A stretch of DNA of 64,000 nucleotides from Bacteroidaceae bacterium (GTDB taxonomy: Bacteria; Bacteroidota; Bacteroidia; Bacteroidales; Bacteroidaceae). The stretch lies in contig JAFUVE010000027.1 of assembly GCA_017483765.1 (NCBI GenBank), forward strand, positions 1 to 64,000, read 5' to 3'. Below, one piece after another: positions 35,489 through 43,623 of the stretch (position 1 is the first letter of the stretch; every line of letters begins with the position of its first letter). The position numbers were made by a program, and so were the translations under genes. The notes under the pieces were generated by a model. The model had not been told where the DNA came from and did no database searches. It saw only the letters and a list, made by a program, of their open reading frames with translations.

Positions 35489-35557
35489 AAAGTGACCCGG
35501 TTCTTTTATCCAATGCATATGCAAAGCAGGATAAAAAAACCGGGTCGCTTTCTTTTT
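35489..35557 (+). terminator. Terminator after the Sel1-repeat gene
   Basis: GACCCGGTT...TTTTATCC pairs with GGATAAAA...AACCGGGTC over a long stem, followed by CTTTCTTTTTC. Between the stop codon and this stem, 35451-35483 encodes VKKVAQEALKLI, an echo of the protein's last residues. Confidence 0.85.
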
Positions 35558-35561
35558 CTTT

Positions 35562-35588
35562 GTAGGGGCTTACTTCATGTACGCCCGC
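35562..35588 (+). repeat. 27-base dispersed element, copy 3
   Basis: This copy has GTAGGGGCTTAC, TTCAT and GTACGCCCGC. It lies directly after the terminator of the Sel1-repeat gene. Confidence 0.8.
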
Positions 35589-35598
35589 CTTGTCGTAG

Positions 35599-35618
35599 AG
35601 ACGCCCCGCGGGGCGTCT
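35599..35618. repeat. Palindromic element AGACGCCCC-GC-GGGGCGTCT
   Basis: This perfect nine-base inverted repeat around GC lies between copies 3 and 4 of the 27-base element. A shorter version is at 23117-23136. Confidence 0.8.
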
Positions 35619-35638
35619 TGTAACTTAATCCGTCACCT

Positions 35639-35665
35639 GTAGGGACATACTTCATGTATGCCCGC
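35639..35665 (+). repeat. 27-base dispersed element, copy 4
   Basis: This copy has GTAGGGACATAC, TTCAT and GTATGCCCGC, giving the best-paired hairpin of the five copies. Confidence 0.8.
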
Positions 35666-35685
35666 AATCTTTTACAACCGAATGT

Positions 35686-35895
35686 TTAATCGCACACGGC
35701 ACGTATGTAATAACCCTCATACCGCGAGCCCCAGTTCACGTTGATGCTTCCTTTGCTGAACTGAAGACGATAAGAGCTGGTATTGTTGTAAGGGGTCGCC
35801 GTCCAGTAAAAACCAGAGACGTTCATTTCCTTGATGCCGTTGTTGTAGTTCACGCCGACTGCGGGGAGGAAAATGTAGTTGCCGTGAAAAACTCT
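35686..35895 (-). pseudogene. 5'-truncated fragment of a Fibrobacter-paralogous (FISUMP-like) domain protein
   Basis: The minus strand reads GNYIFLPAVGVNYNNG, then NVSGFYWTATPYNN, then SYRLQFSKGSINVNWGSRYE and GYYIRAVCD before the stop at 35686. This is the typical C-terminal end of surface proteins with the 'major paralogous domain' (SxGxYWSST...RxVR). The frame is closed by a stop near 35890 and has no start codon, so it is a remnant of about 65 codons. It was found by reading the strand directly, since it lacks an ATG. Confidence 0.7.
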
Positions 35896-35939
35896 TTATT
35901 GAAGTTCAGAGCCATTAGATTCAGCAAATTAGAGGAGGG

Positions 35940-37040
35940 TTATTCCAGAAAACCCTTCATGATGACCGTAGGCGCAGCATTATGGTCGAACGCACCCAGT
36001 TTGTACCCCCCAGGGAGGCACTGAGGTTCCCAGTAGAACACACCGCGGCAATGCCCGCCCGTCTGTGTGCGGGCCTCGCGGATCACACGCGCCAGCTGAC
36101 GTCTGCCCTCCTCCATCACCTCAGGGTGAGCCTCGTCCACCTCATAGCCCGTCTCCACGATCATCACGTCGCAGCCATATTTCTCGCTCACATGGCGGAT
36201 ATTAGCCATGCAGTCAGTGATTACGTCATCCGCATTCACCTCTGGGTGGCCGTCGCGCGCCCAGTAAGGATAGAGCGACATACCCACCATGTCGAACTTG
36301 CCACCGTATTTCAGCACTGTGTCCAGATTGTGGTCATACAGGCTCTGACGGTGACCACGGTCAAGGTGGATGATGACGATGGCATTCGGAAACACCTCCT
36401 TCACTGCGTCATAGCCCGTACGGATAAAGCCGGCATACTGCTCTGGTTCCGTCTTGATATGACCCATCGAATGGGTGATGATCGTATGTCCTTTCTCGTC
36501 CTTCACCTCCCAACCACGCTCGTTGGTCTTCACGCTCCAGAGCATACCGTTCGACGTCTCGTTGCCAACCTGAACCCAGCGGGGCTCTATGCCGTTGTCT
36601 TTCAGCAGTGTCAGCACGTCTACCGTGTGATCGTGAAGGTCTTGCCTCATCTGCTCATAGCTGTGGCCGAGCCAGGCCTTCGGGATAGGCTGCTTCGCAG
36701 GGTCTGCCCACGAGTCGCTGTAGTGGAAGTCCACCATCAGGTCCATGCCCAAGGCCTTCACACGGCGGGCCATCGACAGCAGCTCGTGCTTGTCGCAGCT
36801 ACCGCCACGCGGATTCACCCACACTCGCATCCGGATGGCACTCAGTCCATAGTCGTTCTTCAACAGCTCCAGACACTCCCGGCCATGCCCCAGCGTGTCG
36901 TGAAACACGACGCCACGACGCTCCTGGCCCGTCAGGAATCCCACATCCGCACCCTTCACAAAGTCGTTCTCAGCAGAATGTTGTGCCACCGCCATCAAAG
37001 GCAGCGCCAATAAAAAGATAATAATTGAAAGTTTTTTCAT
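35940..37040 (-). CDS. Secreted GH53 endo-beta-1,4-galactanase
   Basis: This 366-residue protein has a signal peptide (MKKLSIIIFLLALPLMAVAQ) and one complete GH53 TIM barrel: GADVGFLTG, RMRVWVNPRGG, DFHYSDSWADPAKQ, WVQVGNE with acid/base E161, GMSLYPYW, MIVETGYE with nucleophile E296, and FYWEPQC. It cuts beta-1,4-galactan side chains of pectin (arabinogalactan I) and fits the pectin theme of the window. There is no C-terminal NGKKV tail and no small YxKP gene after it. A TAACTTTG box lies 240 bases upstream, leaving a long leader of 'tcgtcttcataaaaaact' repeats. Confidence 0.93.
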   Translation of the reverse strand: MKKLSIIIFLLALPLMAVAQHSAENDFVKGADVGFLTGQERRGVVFHDTLGHGRECLELLKNDYGLSAIRMRVWVNPRGGSCDKHELLSMARRVKALGMDLMVDFHYSDSWADPAKQPIPKAWLGHSYEQMRQDLHDHTVDVLTLLKDNGIEPRWVQVGNETSNGMLWSVKTNERGWEVKDEKGHTIITHSMGHIKTEPEQYAGFIRTGYDAVKEVFPNAIVIIHLDRGHRQSLYDHNLDTVLKYGGKFDMVGMSLYPYWARDGHPEVNADDVITDCMANIRHVSEKYGCDVMIVETGYEVDEAHPEVMEEGRRQLARVIREARTQTGGHCRGVFYWEPQCLPGGYKLGAFDHNAAPTVIMKGFLE

Positions 37041-37139
37041 ATTCAGTTAGTTTTATGTTTCAGTTTCATCACATTATGTGAGATTAAAATAACAACTTGC
37101 CTCACCATCTGTCCCACTTGAACGCAATCCATGGCAGCT

Positions 37140-37256
37140 ATCGTCTTGTCTTCTCGTCTTCATAAAAAAAACTTCTCGTCTTCATAAAAAACTATCGTCT
37201 TGTCTTCATGTCTTCTCGTCTTCCCGTCTTCATAAAAAACTATCGTCTTGAATACT
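37140..37256. repeat. Imperfect repeat of 'cgtcttcataaaaaact' units
   Basis: Four to five irregular copies of 'tcttgtcttctcgtcttcataaaaaact' lie in the GH53 leader. Related phrases occur at 31570-31610 and 47185-47205. Confidence 0.7.
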
Positions 37257-37278
37257 TACAATAATTCCTCAACCATTG

Positions 37279-37286
37279 CAAAGTTA
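37279..37286 (-). promoter_or_regulatory. Promoter -7 box for the GH53 gene
   Basis: TAACTTTG on the minus strand matches the consensus. The -33 element is not evident and the leader is long (about 235 bases). Confidence 0.4.
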
Positions 37287-37384
37287 GTCAAAATCATTTG
37301 TTTTCCCATAAACTATTATCCCAAATCCTTGAAAAAATGTAACAATCTCACCCCACACATATTTAAACCGCATCTACAAAACCC

Positions 37385-37510
37385 ATCGCCTCCATAAAAT
37401 CTATTGCTTCTATTATACCTATTGCTTCTATTATACCCATTGCTTCTATTATATCTATTGCTTCTATTATATCCATTGCTTCTATAAAATCTATTGCTTC
37501 TATTATACCT
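37385..37510. repeat. Seven tandem copies of an 18-base unit
   Basis: Units ATTGCTTCTATTATACCT and variants begin every 18 bases at 37385, 37403, 37421, 37439, 37457, 37475 and 37493, with a partial eighth at 37511. There are no spacers, so this is a minisatellite. The minus-strand frame through it (EAI/DII repeats) has no support as a gene. Confidence 0.92.
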
Positions 37511-37533
37511 ATTGCAACCAAAATCCCCCCAAC

Positions 37534-37605
37534 CTCCAGTATGGCAGAACCGCCCTCAGCCCCACCCACGCTCCCGGTGTCGGGTGCTCATTGCAATCCA
37601 TCTGC
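37534..37605 (+). repeat. Dispersed CTCCAG...CGGGTG element, second locus
   Basis: This is the partner of 17813-17886, directly after the 18-base minisatellite. At the other locus the element is likewise followed by a tandem repeat. Beyond it, to 37730, I see AT-rich spacer with 'tgtaaaatatcgc' occurring twice. Confidence 0.65.
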
Positions 37606-37736
37606 CTAGTCCATACGGGGCTCAAGGCTGGAATTCCCCCTCCTCTGCTCCTCCTCTATCTGTAAGAAAACATGTAAAATATCGCAGTCTAAACACCCCA
37701 AAACTTGTAAAATATCGCGTTTTCAATTATTTTCAC

Positions 37737-37744
37737 TATCTTTG
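37737..37744 (+). promoter_or_regulatory. Promoter -7 box upstream of the GH78 region
   Basis: TATCTTTG followed by CA matches the consensus. It lies 35 bases before the ATG at 37779 and about 130 before the ATG at 37875. Confidence 0.45.
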
Positions 37745-37778
37745 CAACAGGTTATAAACATTTATCACATTGAAGCTT

Positions 37779-37874
37779 ATGAACGACAAAACATACAATT
37801 CTGTAAGAATAGACAAACGTACGCTTGAATTCATTCTCACAGACCAGAAAGAAGAGTTGGAAGCAAAACATAAA
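37779..37874 (+). pseudogene. Remnant N-terminus of another gene fused in frame to GH78
   Basis: The 32 codons read MNDKTYNSVRIDKRTLEFIL and then TDQKEELEAKHK. They are charged and precede the normal signal peptide of the rhamnosidase, so they cannot be part of a secreted N-terminus. The pattern (RxxLxxILxDQKEELE) recalls the first residues of Bacteroidales ATPases of the DUF4143-like group; that link is from memory and weak. The promoter lies at the right distance for this ATG. Confidence 0.4.
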
Positions 37875-40292
37875 ATGAAAATTTGTGTCATTTTAAATAC
37901 GAGACGGCTGGTGGTGAGGCTGGCTGTGGTCATCGTGGCGTTTTGGGGCGGCGGGTTGGACGTCAACTCTCAGCAATGGATCAGCGCACCTGAGTCAGGC
38001 GGCGGGATGCCGTTGTTTCAGAAGACGTTCCGGCTGGAAAAGCCAGTACGTTCGGCTGTGGTGAGCGCCAGCGCATTGGGAGTGTACACCCTTACGGTCA
38101 ACGGCATGGAACTTGACGACGCTGAGCTGAAGCCAGGCTGGACAGACTACCGTAAGGAAATATTCTTCCAGACATCACCCCTGCCGAAACATCTTCTCAA
38201 GACTGACACGCTGAATGTTTCTGCACAGGTGAGCAACGGCTGGTGGATTGGTGGCATCACCCGTGGTGTATATGGAGAACACAACCGCCACGCGTTTATC
38301 TGCTGGGTGGACGTCACCTACAAGGACGGCAGCAGTGTGCGCCTCGTGAGCGACAGCTCATGGCTTTGCTCCACCGACGGCCCGCTGAGGATGGGCGACA
38401 TCTATAATGGTGAGACCTATGACGCCCGTCAGAAGCCTGAGCGTTGGCGGAATGCAGTTGAGAACCAAGAGGTCAAATGCAAGCTGACAGCCCAGATGGG
38501 GCCTGACGTGAAGGTGCGCGACAAGAGCCTGTGGCGTCATCCGCAGTCCGTTACGGTTTATGAGGGCGCTGTCCAGACCGGCACGACATACGGAAAGATC
38601 AACGTGGTGAGGGAGCAGAGCACGCTGTCCTCCCCTGTCCGGCTGAAGAAAGGACAGACCTTGCTTGTGGACTTCGGTCAGAATATGGTTGGTTGGGTCA
38701 ACTTCACGGTCCGTGGAGAGACAGGAACACAACTCACATGGCGCTTCGGCGAGATGCTGAACTACAACGGCGACGAGGGACGTCTTGACAAAGGACCTGG
38801 CGGCAGCCTCTGGACATACAACCTACGTACGGCTGACGCTACGTTGCGATATGTGATGAAAGGCGGTGGTGAAGAGACCTACCATCCTCGCCACACATTT
38901 TTCGGATTCCGTTATGCAGAGCTGACGGCCACCGGCGACGTGGAGGTCAAGCATCTCGAAGGACAGGTTGTCGGAAGCGACATCAAGGAGTGGGGCCGGT
39001 TCGAGTGTTCCAATACCGACATCAACCGTCTGTACCAGAATATATGGTGGAGCCAGCGCGGCAATTTCCTGAGTATTCCCACCGACTGCCCCCAGCGTGA
39101 CGAACGGTTGGGATGGACTGGCGACACCCAGATTTTCTCCGTCACAGCACTGTATAATTCCGACGTGAAGGATTTCTACCGCAAGTGGATGCGCGACCTT
39201 CGGAACGGACAGCGAGAAGACGGATCCTACCCATGCACGGCTCCCTTCGCCAACATGTGGGGATATGGCGGCAGTGCCTGGGGAGATGCCGGCATCATCG
39301 TGCCTTATAACGTATACAGTATGACTGGCGACAAGCAGATACTGGAGGAGAATTACGAGAGCATGCAGCGGTGGGTGGAGCATTGTGCTGAGCAGCGGGA
39401 AGGCGACTGGACCCACATAGGGGCGGAGACGGACTTTGGAGACTGGCTGGCTTACAAGCAGCTGGACAAGCGCTTTGTCTCCTATGCGTATTTTGCTCAT
39501 ATCTGCCATCTGATGTGGAGGATTTCGTGTGAACTCAACAAAGGGGACCACGAGAAATACCTTCACCTCCGGGAGAATATCATTGACGAGTTCCAGCGTC
39601 GTTATGTCACCGACGACCGTCTCAACACAGGACAGGACACACAGACTGCCTATCTTCTGGCACTACGTTTCGGACTGCTGCGTGACGACACGCAGAGGCG
39701 TTATGCCATGGAGTCGCTTCGTAAGAACATCGAGGAGAACGGCTACCGTCTCTCCACCGGGTTTGTCGGCACAGGCATTCTGATGGAGACACTGACGATC
39801 AATGGAATGGACGACCTGGCCTACCGCCTGCTCTTGCAGCGCGAGAACCCGTCGTGGCTCTACAGCATCGACCAGGGGGCGACAACGGTGTGGGAGCGTT
39901 GGGACAGCTATACCCTCGCTGACGGCTTCAACAAGCACGAATGGAACATGAATTCCTTCAACCACTACAGTTATGGTGCCGTGGCTGAGTGGTTCTATTC
40001 CACCATACTGGGCATCCGCCTGAACGAGCCGGGCTTCTGTTCTATCGTCTTCCGTCCTCGTTTTGGAGGTGGCCTCACATGGGCACGTGGCGGGACGATG
40101 ACCCCTTATGGGCGTATCGACGTCCAGTGGTGCAGGATGAAGAACGGAGACTACCGCTATACGGTGAAGATTCCATCTGGACGTGAAGCCCATATCGAAT
40201 ACGACGGAGTGAAGAAGACGTTGCTCAGAGGCGACGGCAGGCAACACACTTTCGTCCTCCCTGGTGAAGGAAAGAATTTAAACGAAGAATGA
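37875..40292 (+). CDS. Secreted GH78 alpha-L-rhamnosidase
   Basis: This 805-residue protein was started at ATG 37875, which gives a signal peptide (RRLVVRLAVVIVAFWGGG). A longer frame opens at 37770/37779 but would bury the signal. The order is an N-terminal beta domain (GVYTLTVNGMELDDAELKPG), a second beta domain (LLVDFGQNMVGWVNFTVRG), an (alpha/alpha)6 barrel and a C-terminal beta domain. The catalytic region has DCPQRDERLGWTGD with D404 and general acid E410, and TTVWERWDS near 673 with the general base. The enzyme removes rhamnose from rhamnogalacturonan fragments made by the PL11 lyases. The terminal NGKKV tail is missing, and no small YxKP gene follows. Confidence 0.93.
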   Translation: MKICVILNTRRLVVRLAVVIVAFWGGGLDVNSQQWISAPESGGGMPLFQKTFRLEKPVRSAVVSASALGVYTLTVNGMELDDAELKPGWTDYRKEIFFQTSPLPKHLLKTDTLNVSAQVSNGWWIGGITRGVYGEHNRHAFICWVDVTYKDGSSVRLVSDSSWLCSTDGPLRMGDIYNGETYDARQKPERWRNAVENQEVKCKLTAQMGPDVKVRDKSLWRHPQSVTVYEGAVQTGTTYGKINVVREQSTLSSPVRLKKGQTLLVDFGQNMVGWVNFTVRGETGTQLTWRFGEMLNYNGDEGRLDKGPGGSLWTYNLRTADATLRYVMKGGGEETYHPRHTFFGFRYAELTATGDVEVKHLEGQVVGSDIKEWGRFECSNTDINRLYQNIWWSQRGNFLSIPTDCPQRDERLGWTGDTQIFSVTALYNSDVKDFYRKWMRDLRNGQREDGSYPCTAPFANMWGYGGSAWGDAGIIVPYNVYSMTGDKQILEENYESMQRWVEHCAEQREGDWTHIGAETDFGDWLAYKQLDKRFVSYAYFAHICHLMWRISCELNKGDHEKYLHLRENIIDEFQRRYVTDDRLNTGQDTQTAYLLALRFGLLRDDTQRRYAMESLRKNIEENGYRLSTGFVGTGILMETLTINGMDDLAYRLLLQRENPSWLYSIDQGATTVWERWDSYTLADGFNKHEWNMNSFNHYSYGAVAEWFYSTILGIRLNEPGFCSIVFRPRFGGGLTWARGGTMTPYGRIDVQWCRMKNGDYRYTVKIPSGREAHIEYDGVKKTLLRGDGRQHTFVLPGEGKNLNEE

Positions 40293-40378
40293 TTTAAAAT
40301 GAAAAGAGAATAGCATAGAAATAGGCATCCACTTCGAAATTTTTCATCAAAATCACGCTGTTTTTAAAAGAATTATCG

Positions 40379-40386
40379 TAATTTTG
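40379..40386 (+). promoter_or_regulatory. Promoter -7 box for the acyl-CoA synthetase gene
   Basis: TAATTTTG followed by CA matches the consensus and lies 33 bases before the start codon. Confidence 0.5.
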
Positions 40387-40418
40387 CATATTGACACTAA
40401 TCTGACAATATTACACCT

Positions 40419-42479
40419 ATGATTAACAAGCAACTACTGACACCTGAGAGCATCGTCGTCATCGGCGGTTCCAACAACATCCACAAGCCGGGAGGATCGG
40501 TCGTGAGAAACCTCATCAACGGAGGATACAAGGGAGTACTGCGAATCGTCAACCCCAAAGAGGACGAGGTGCAGGGAATCATGGTTTTCCACGACGCGAA
40601 AGAACTGCCGCCTACGGACCTCGCCATACTCGTCGTGGCAGCCAGACACTGCCCACCCTACGTGGAGTTCCTCGCCAAGGAGAAGCAGGTAAAGGCCTTC
40701 ATCGTCATCTCTGCCGGATTCGGAGAAGAGACGCAGGAGGGAGCGGCTCTCGAGCAGCAGATGCTGGACAGCTGCGAGCGATACGGATGCGCGCTTATCG
40801 GGCCTAACTGCATCGGACTACTCACCAGGACCCACCATTCCGTCTTCACCCGGCCCATACCCACGCTACATGCAAAAGGCGTGGACTTCATCAGCGGTTC
40901 GGGAGCCACGGCTGTCTTCATTCTCGAGAGCGCCGTCACGAAAGGACTGCCGTTCAATTCCGTCTGGTCTGTGGGCAACGGAAAGCAAATCGGCATCGAG
41001 GCCGTGCTCGAATATATGGACGAACATTTCGACCCGGAGCGGGATTCCATGGTCAAGTTGCTGTATATCGAAAATATCGCTGACCCCGACAAACTCCTCT
41101 TCCACGCCACCTCACTCATCAGGAAAGGATGCCGCATCGCCGCCATCAAGGCAGGGTCGAGCGAGAGGGGAAGCCAGGCGGCGTCAAGCCATACCGGAGC
41201 CATCGCGTCCAGCGACTCAGCCGTTGAGGCGCTGTTCAGAAAAGCGGGCATCGTAAGGTGCTTCTCAAGGGAGGAGCTCACAACAGTTGGGTGTATCTTC
41301 ACCCTCCCCCGATTCTCCGGAAAAAACTTCGCCATCGTCACCCATGCCGGAGGACCGGGCGTGATGCTCACCGACGCACTGTCGAAGGGAGGAATGAACG
41401 TGCCTAAACTCGACGGACAGCGGGCGGAAGAACTGAAGAAGCTTCTGTTGCCCGGCTCTTCTGTCGCTAACCCTATCGACATCCTTGCTACCGGACAGCC
41501 CGAGCACATGGAGGCCGCAATCGACTTCTGCGAAAACCAGTTCGACGAGGCAGACGCCATCATGGTCATCTTCGGAACTCCCGGGCTGGTCAAAGTTTAT
41601 GAGGTGTACGACGTGCTACACCGGAAAATACAGGAATGTAAGAAGCCCATCTTCCCCATACTGCCCAGCGTGAGCACAGCCGGACCGGAGGTGCAGGAGT
41701 TCATGCAGAAGGGACATGTCAATTTCAGCGACGAGGTGACCCTGGCCACCGCACTCACGCAAATCATGCGGACTCCTGAGCCGGCTGAGCAGCACGTGGA
41801 AATCATGGGGGTGGACGTGCCGCGCATCAGAAGAATCATCGACGGCATCGACCACGACGGATATATCGAGCCAAGCCTCGTGCATGAGTTGCTGGAGAGC
41901 GCGGGAATACCCACCGTGCCGGAATTTGTTGGCAGCAACAAAGAGGAAATCACGGAGTTCGCAGAACAATGCGGATACCCGGTGGTGCTGAAAGTGGTGG
42001 GACCGGTCCATAAGAGCGACGTCGGAGGTGTGGCACTGAACATCCGCTCAAAGGGGGTGCTTGAGGCGGAATTCGAGCGCATGATGCAGATCGAGGGCGC
42101 AACGGCCGTGATGGTACAGAAAATGATCAAGGGGACGGAGCTGTTTATCGGTGCCAAGTACGAGCCCAGATTCGGCCATGTCGTACTGTGCGGACTCGGA
42201 GGCATTTTCGTCGAGGTGCTCAAGGACGTGTCGAGCGGACTGGCGCCACTCTCCTATGCAGAGGCGGAAAGCATGATCAAGTCTCTCCGCGCCTACAAAA
42301 TCCTGAAAGGCACAAGAGGACAAAAGGGCATCAACCGGAAGAAATATGCCGAAATCATCGTAAGGCTCAGCACACTTCTTCGCTTCGCCACCGAAATCAA
42401 GGAAATGGACATCAATCCCCTACTCGCCGACGAGAACGATGTCATCGCCGTGGACGCACGAATTTACGTCAAGAAATAA
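40419..42479 (+). CDS. ADP-forming acetyl/acyl-CoA synthetase, fused alpha-beta
   Basis: This 686-residue protein has a CoA-binding domain (about 8-100, IVVIGGSNNIHKPGGSVVRN), a succinyl-CoA-ligase-like domain (about 150-290) with the phosphorylated histidine H258 in AASSHTGAIASSD, and a C-terminal ATP-grasp domain (about 470-680; MIKGTELFIGAKYEPRFGHV). It converts acetyl-CoA (or similar), ADP and phosphate to acetate, CoA and ATP, a fermentation energy step. The order CoA-binding, ligase, ATP-grasp is the usual fused form. It stands alone with its own promoter box. Exact acyl preference cannot be read from sequence. Confidence 0.9.
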   Translation: MINKQLLTPESIVVIGGSNNIHKPGGSVVRNLINGGYKGVLRIVNPKEDEVQGIMVFHDAKELPPTDLAILVVAARHCPPYVEFLAKEKQVKAFIVISAGFGEETQEGAALEQQMLDSCERYGCALIGPNCIGLLTRTHHSVFTRPIPTLHAKGVDFISGSGATAVFILESAVTKGLPFNSVWSVGNGKQIGIEAVLEYMDEHFDPERDSMVKLLYIENIADPDKLLFHATSLIRKGCRIAAIKAGSSERGSQAASSHTGAIASSDSAVEALFRKAGIVRCFSREELTTVGCIFTLPRFSGKNFAIVTHAGGPGVMLTDALSKGGMNVPKLDGQRAEELKKLLLPGSSVANPIDILATGQPEHMEAAIDFCENQFDEADAIMVIFGTPGLVKVYEVYDVLHRKIQECKKPIFPILPSVSTAGPEVQEFMQKGHVNFSDEVTLATALTQIMRTPEPAEQHVEIMGVDVPRIRRIIDGIDHDGYIEPSLVHELLESAGIPTVPEFVGSNKEEITEFAEQCGYPVVLKVVGPVHKSDVGGVALNIRSKGVLEAEFERMMQIEGATAVMVQKMIKGTELFIGAKYEPRFGHVVLCGLGGIFVEVLKDVSSGLAPLSYAEAESMIKSLRAYKILKGTRGQKGINRKKYAEIIVRLSTLLRFATEIKEMDINPLLADENDVIAVDARIYVKK

Positions 42480-42535
42480 CCTTTGGAATTTTCAAAAATT
42501 TCTGTGATAAAACCTTCCGTGAAATCTTTAAAAAA

Positions 42536-43486
42536 TCAGATAAAATACAGATAAATAGCTGCTGCAGGTATCGCCATCAGCGCCGAGTCGAAACGGTCGA
42601 GCCAGCCACCGTGCCCCGGCAGGATATTGCCGGAGTCTTTCACGCCCAGCTTGCGTTTCAGGCGTGACTCAACCAAGTCACCCCATGTGCCAAACACGAC
42701 TACGACCGCTGCCAGACCTGCCCACAACAAACGGTTCATCAACTCGCTGCCGGAATTCAAGTCCATGCTGAAGGTGGCAAACACCTGGGAGGCAAGGATG
42801 GCAACCAAGCCGCCACCAATCGTACCCTCCCATGATTTATTTGGGGAGATACTCGGGAAAAGACGGCGCTTGCCGAACTTCGAGCCAATCAAGTAAGCAC
42901 CTGTGTCGCTGCACCATATAAACACAAATACGGAGAGATTCAGAATGACCACATAGGCGAGACCACCTTCCACACCGATAAACGCCATGACGTTGAGCAT
43001 CGACATCGGAACCGCGATATACAAGAAAGCCATGAAAGCGAAAGCCCAGTTCTCTATCTTACGGAAACCACCGAGATAGAGCTCCGAGATAAGGAGGTAC
43101 ATGTTCGAGATGAGAACCGGAAAGAATGTACCTAACCCCAAGCCAGTCACATTCGTCTGGCAGTCGAAAACGGCAAAGAAGAAATACACGGACATCATCG
43201 TCGTGATCAACGTGTTCACCTGCAGATGAAGCTGGCTGTTCACCAGCGAGCAGAACTCCCAGACCATCAAACCTGTCAGGCTGCCGAACAAGACAACAAA
43301 CGCTATCGGGTTCATTAAGCATAGTACTATTACTGCCACAAAAACCACACCGGTGACGGTACGGGCCACTATCGACGAGAATGCGCCTTTCTTATGTGCC
43401 TCCTGCAGCGGTTCTAAAGGTTGAGGGTCGAGCACACCACCGTCAAGCGGATTGCTCGGTTTGAGTTCTTCTTTCTGAGTCTCCAT
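42536..43486 (-). CDS. cdsA: Phosphatidate cytidylyltransferase
   Basis: This 316-residue integral membrane protein has the CdsA signature at its C-terminal part: CSDTGAYLIGSKFGKRRLFP, SPNKSWEGTIGG, and GDLVESRLKRKLGVKDSGN followed by LPGHGGWLDRFDS. It makes CDP-diacylglycerol from CTP and phosphatidate for phospholipid synthesis. The first 35 residues are a soluble extension. It is the last gene of the rsfS-ftsH-cdsA run on the minus strand. A 27-base dispersed element lies between ftsH and cdsA. Confidence 0.95.
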   Translation of the reverse strand: METQKEELKPSNPLDGGVLDPQPLEPLQEAHKKGAFSSIVARTVTGVVFVAVIVLCLMNPIAFVVLFGSLTGLMVWEFCSLVNSQLHLQVNTLITTMMSVYFFFAVFDCQTNVTGLGLGTFFPVLISNMYLLISELYLGGFRKIENWAFAFMAFLYIAVPMSMLNVMAFIGVEGGLAYVVILNLSVFVFIWCSDTGAYLIGSKFGKRRLFPSISPNKSWEGTIGGGLVAILASQVFATFSMDLNSGSELMNRLLWAGLAAVVVVFGTWGDLVESRLKRKLGVKDSGNILPGHGGWLDRFDSALMAIPAAAIYLYFI

Positions 43487-43547
43487 TAATTTTTTTTGCT
43501 ATGATTTGTATAAGTCTGTTTCTGATCTTTTTCCTGAGCCTCATGAC

Positions 43548-43574
43548 GTAGGGACTTACTTCATGTATGTCCGC
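43548..43574 (+). repeat. 27-base dispersed element, copy 5
   Basis: This copy has GTAGGGACTTAC, TTCAT and GTATGTCCGC, identical over the 27 bases to copy 1. It lies in the 137-base ftsH-cdsA gap. Confidence 0.8.
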
Positions 43575-43623
43575 TACCAGACTCTTTTTTTGAAAATTTC
43601 ACTGTCATAAAGGACTTTGTCTT

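Noticed and set aside
37385-37510. CRISPR-like array
   Set aside because: The units are directly adjacent with no unique spacers, and no cas gene is present. It is a minisatellite.
37363-37569. Minus-strand 68-codon frame with EAIDII repeats
   Set aside because: It exists only because an 18-base repeat is a multiple of three. There is no start signal, promoter or non-repeat coding part.
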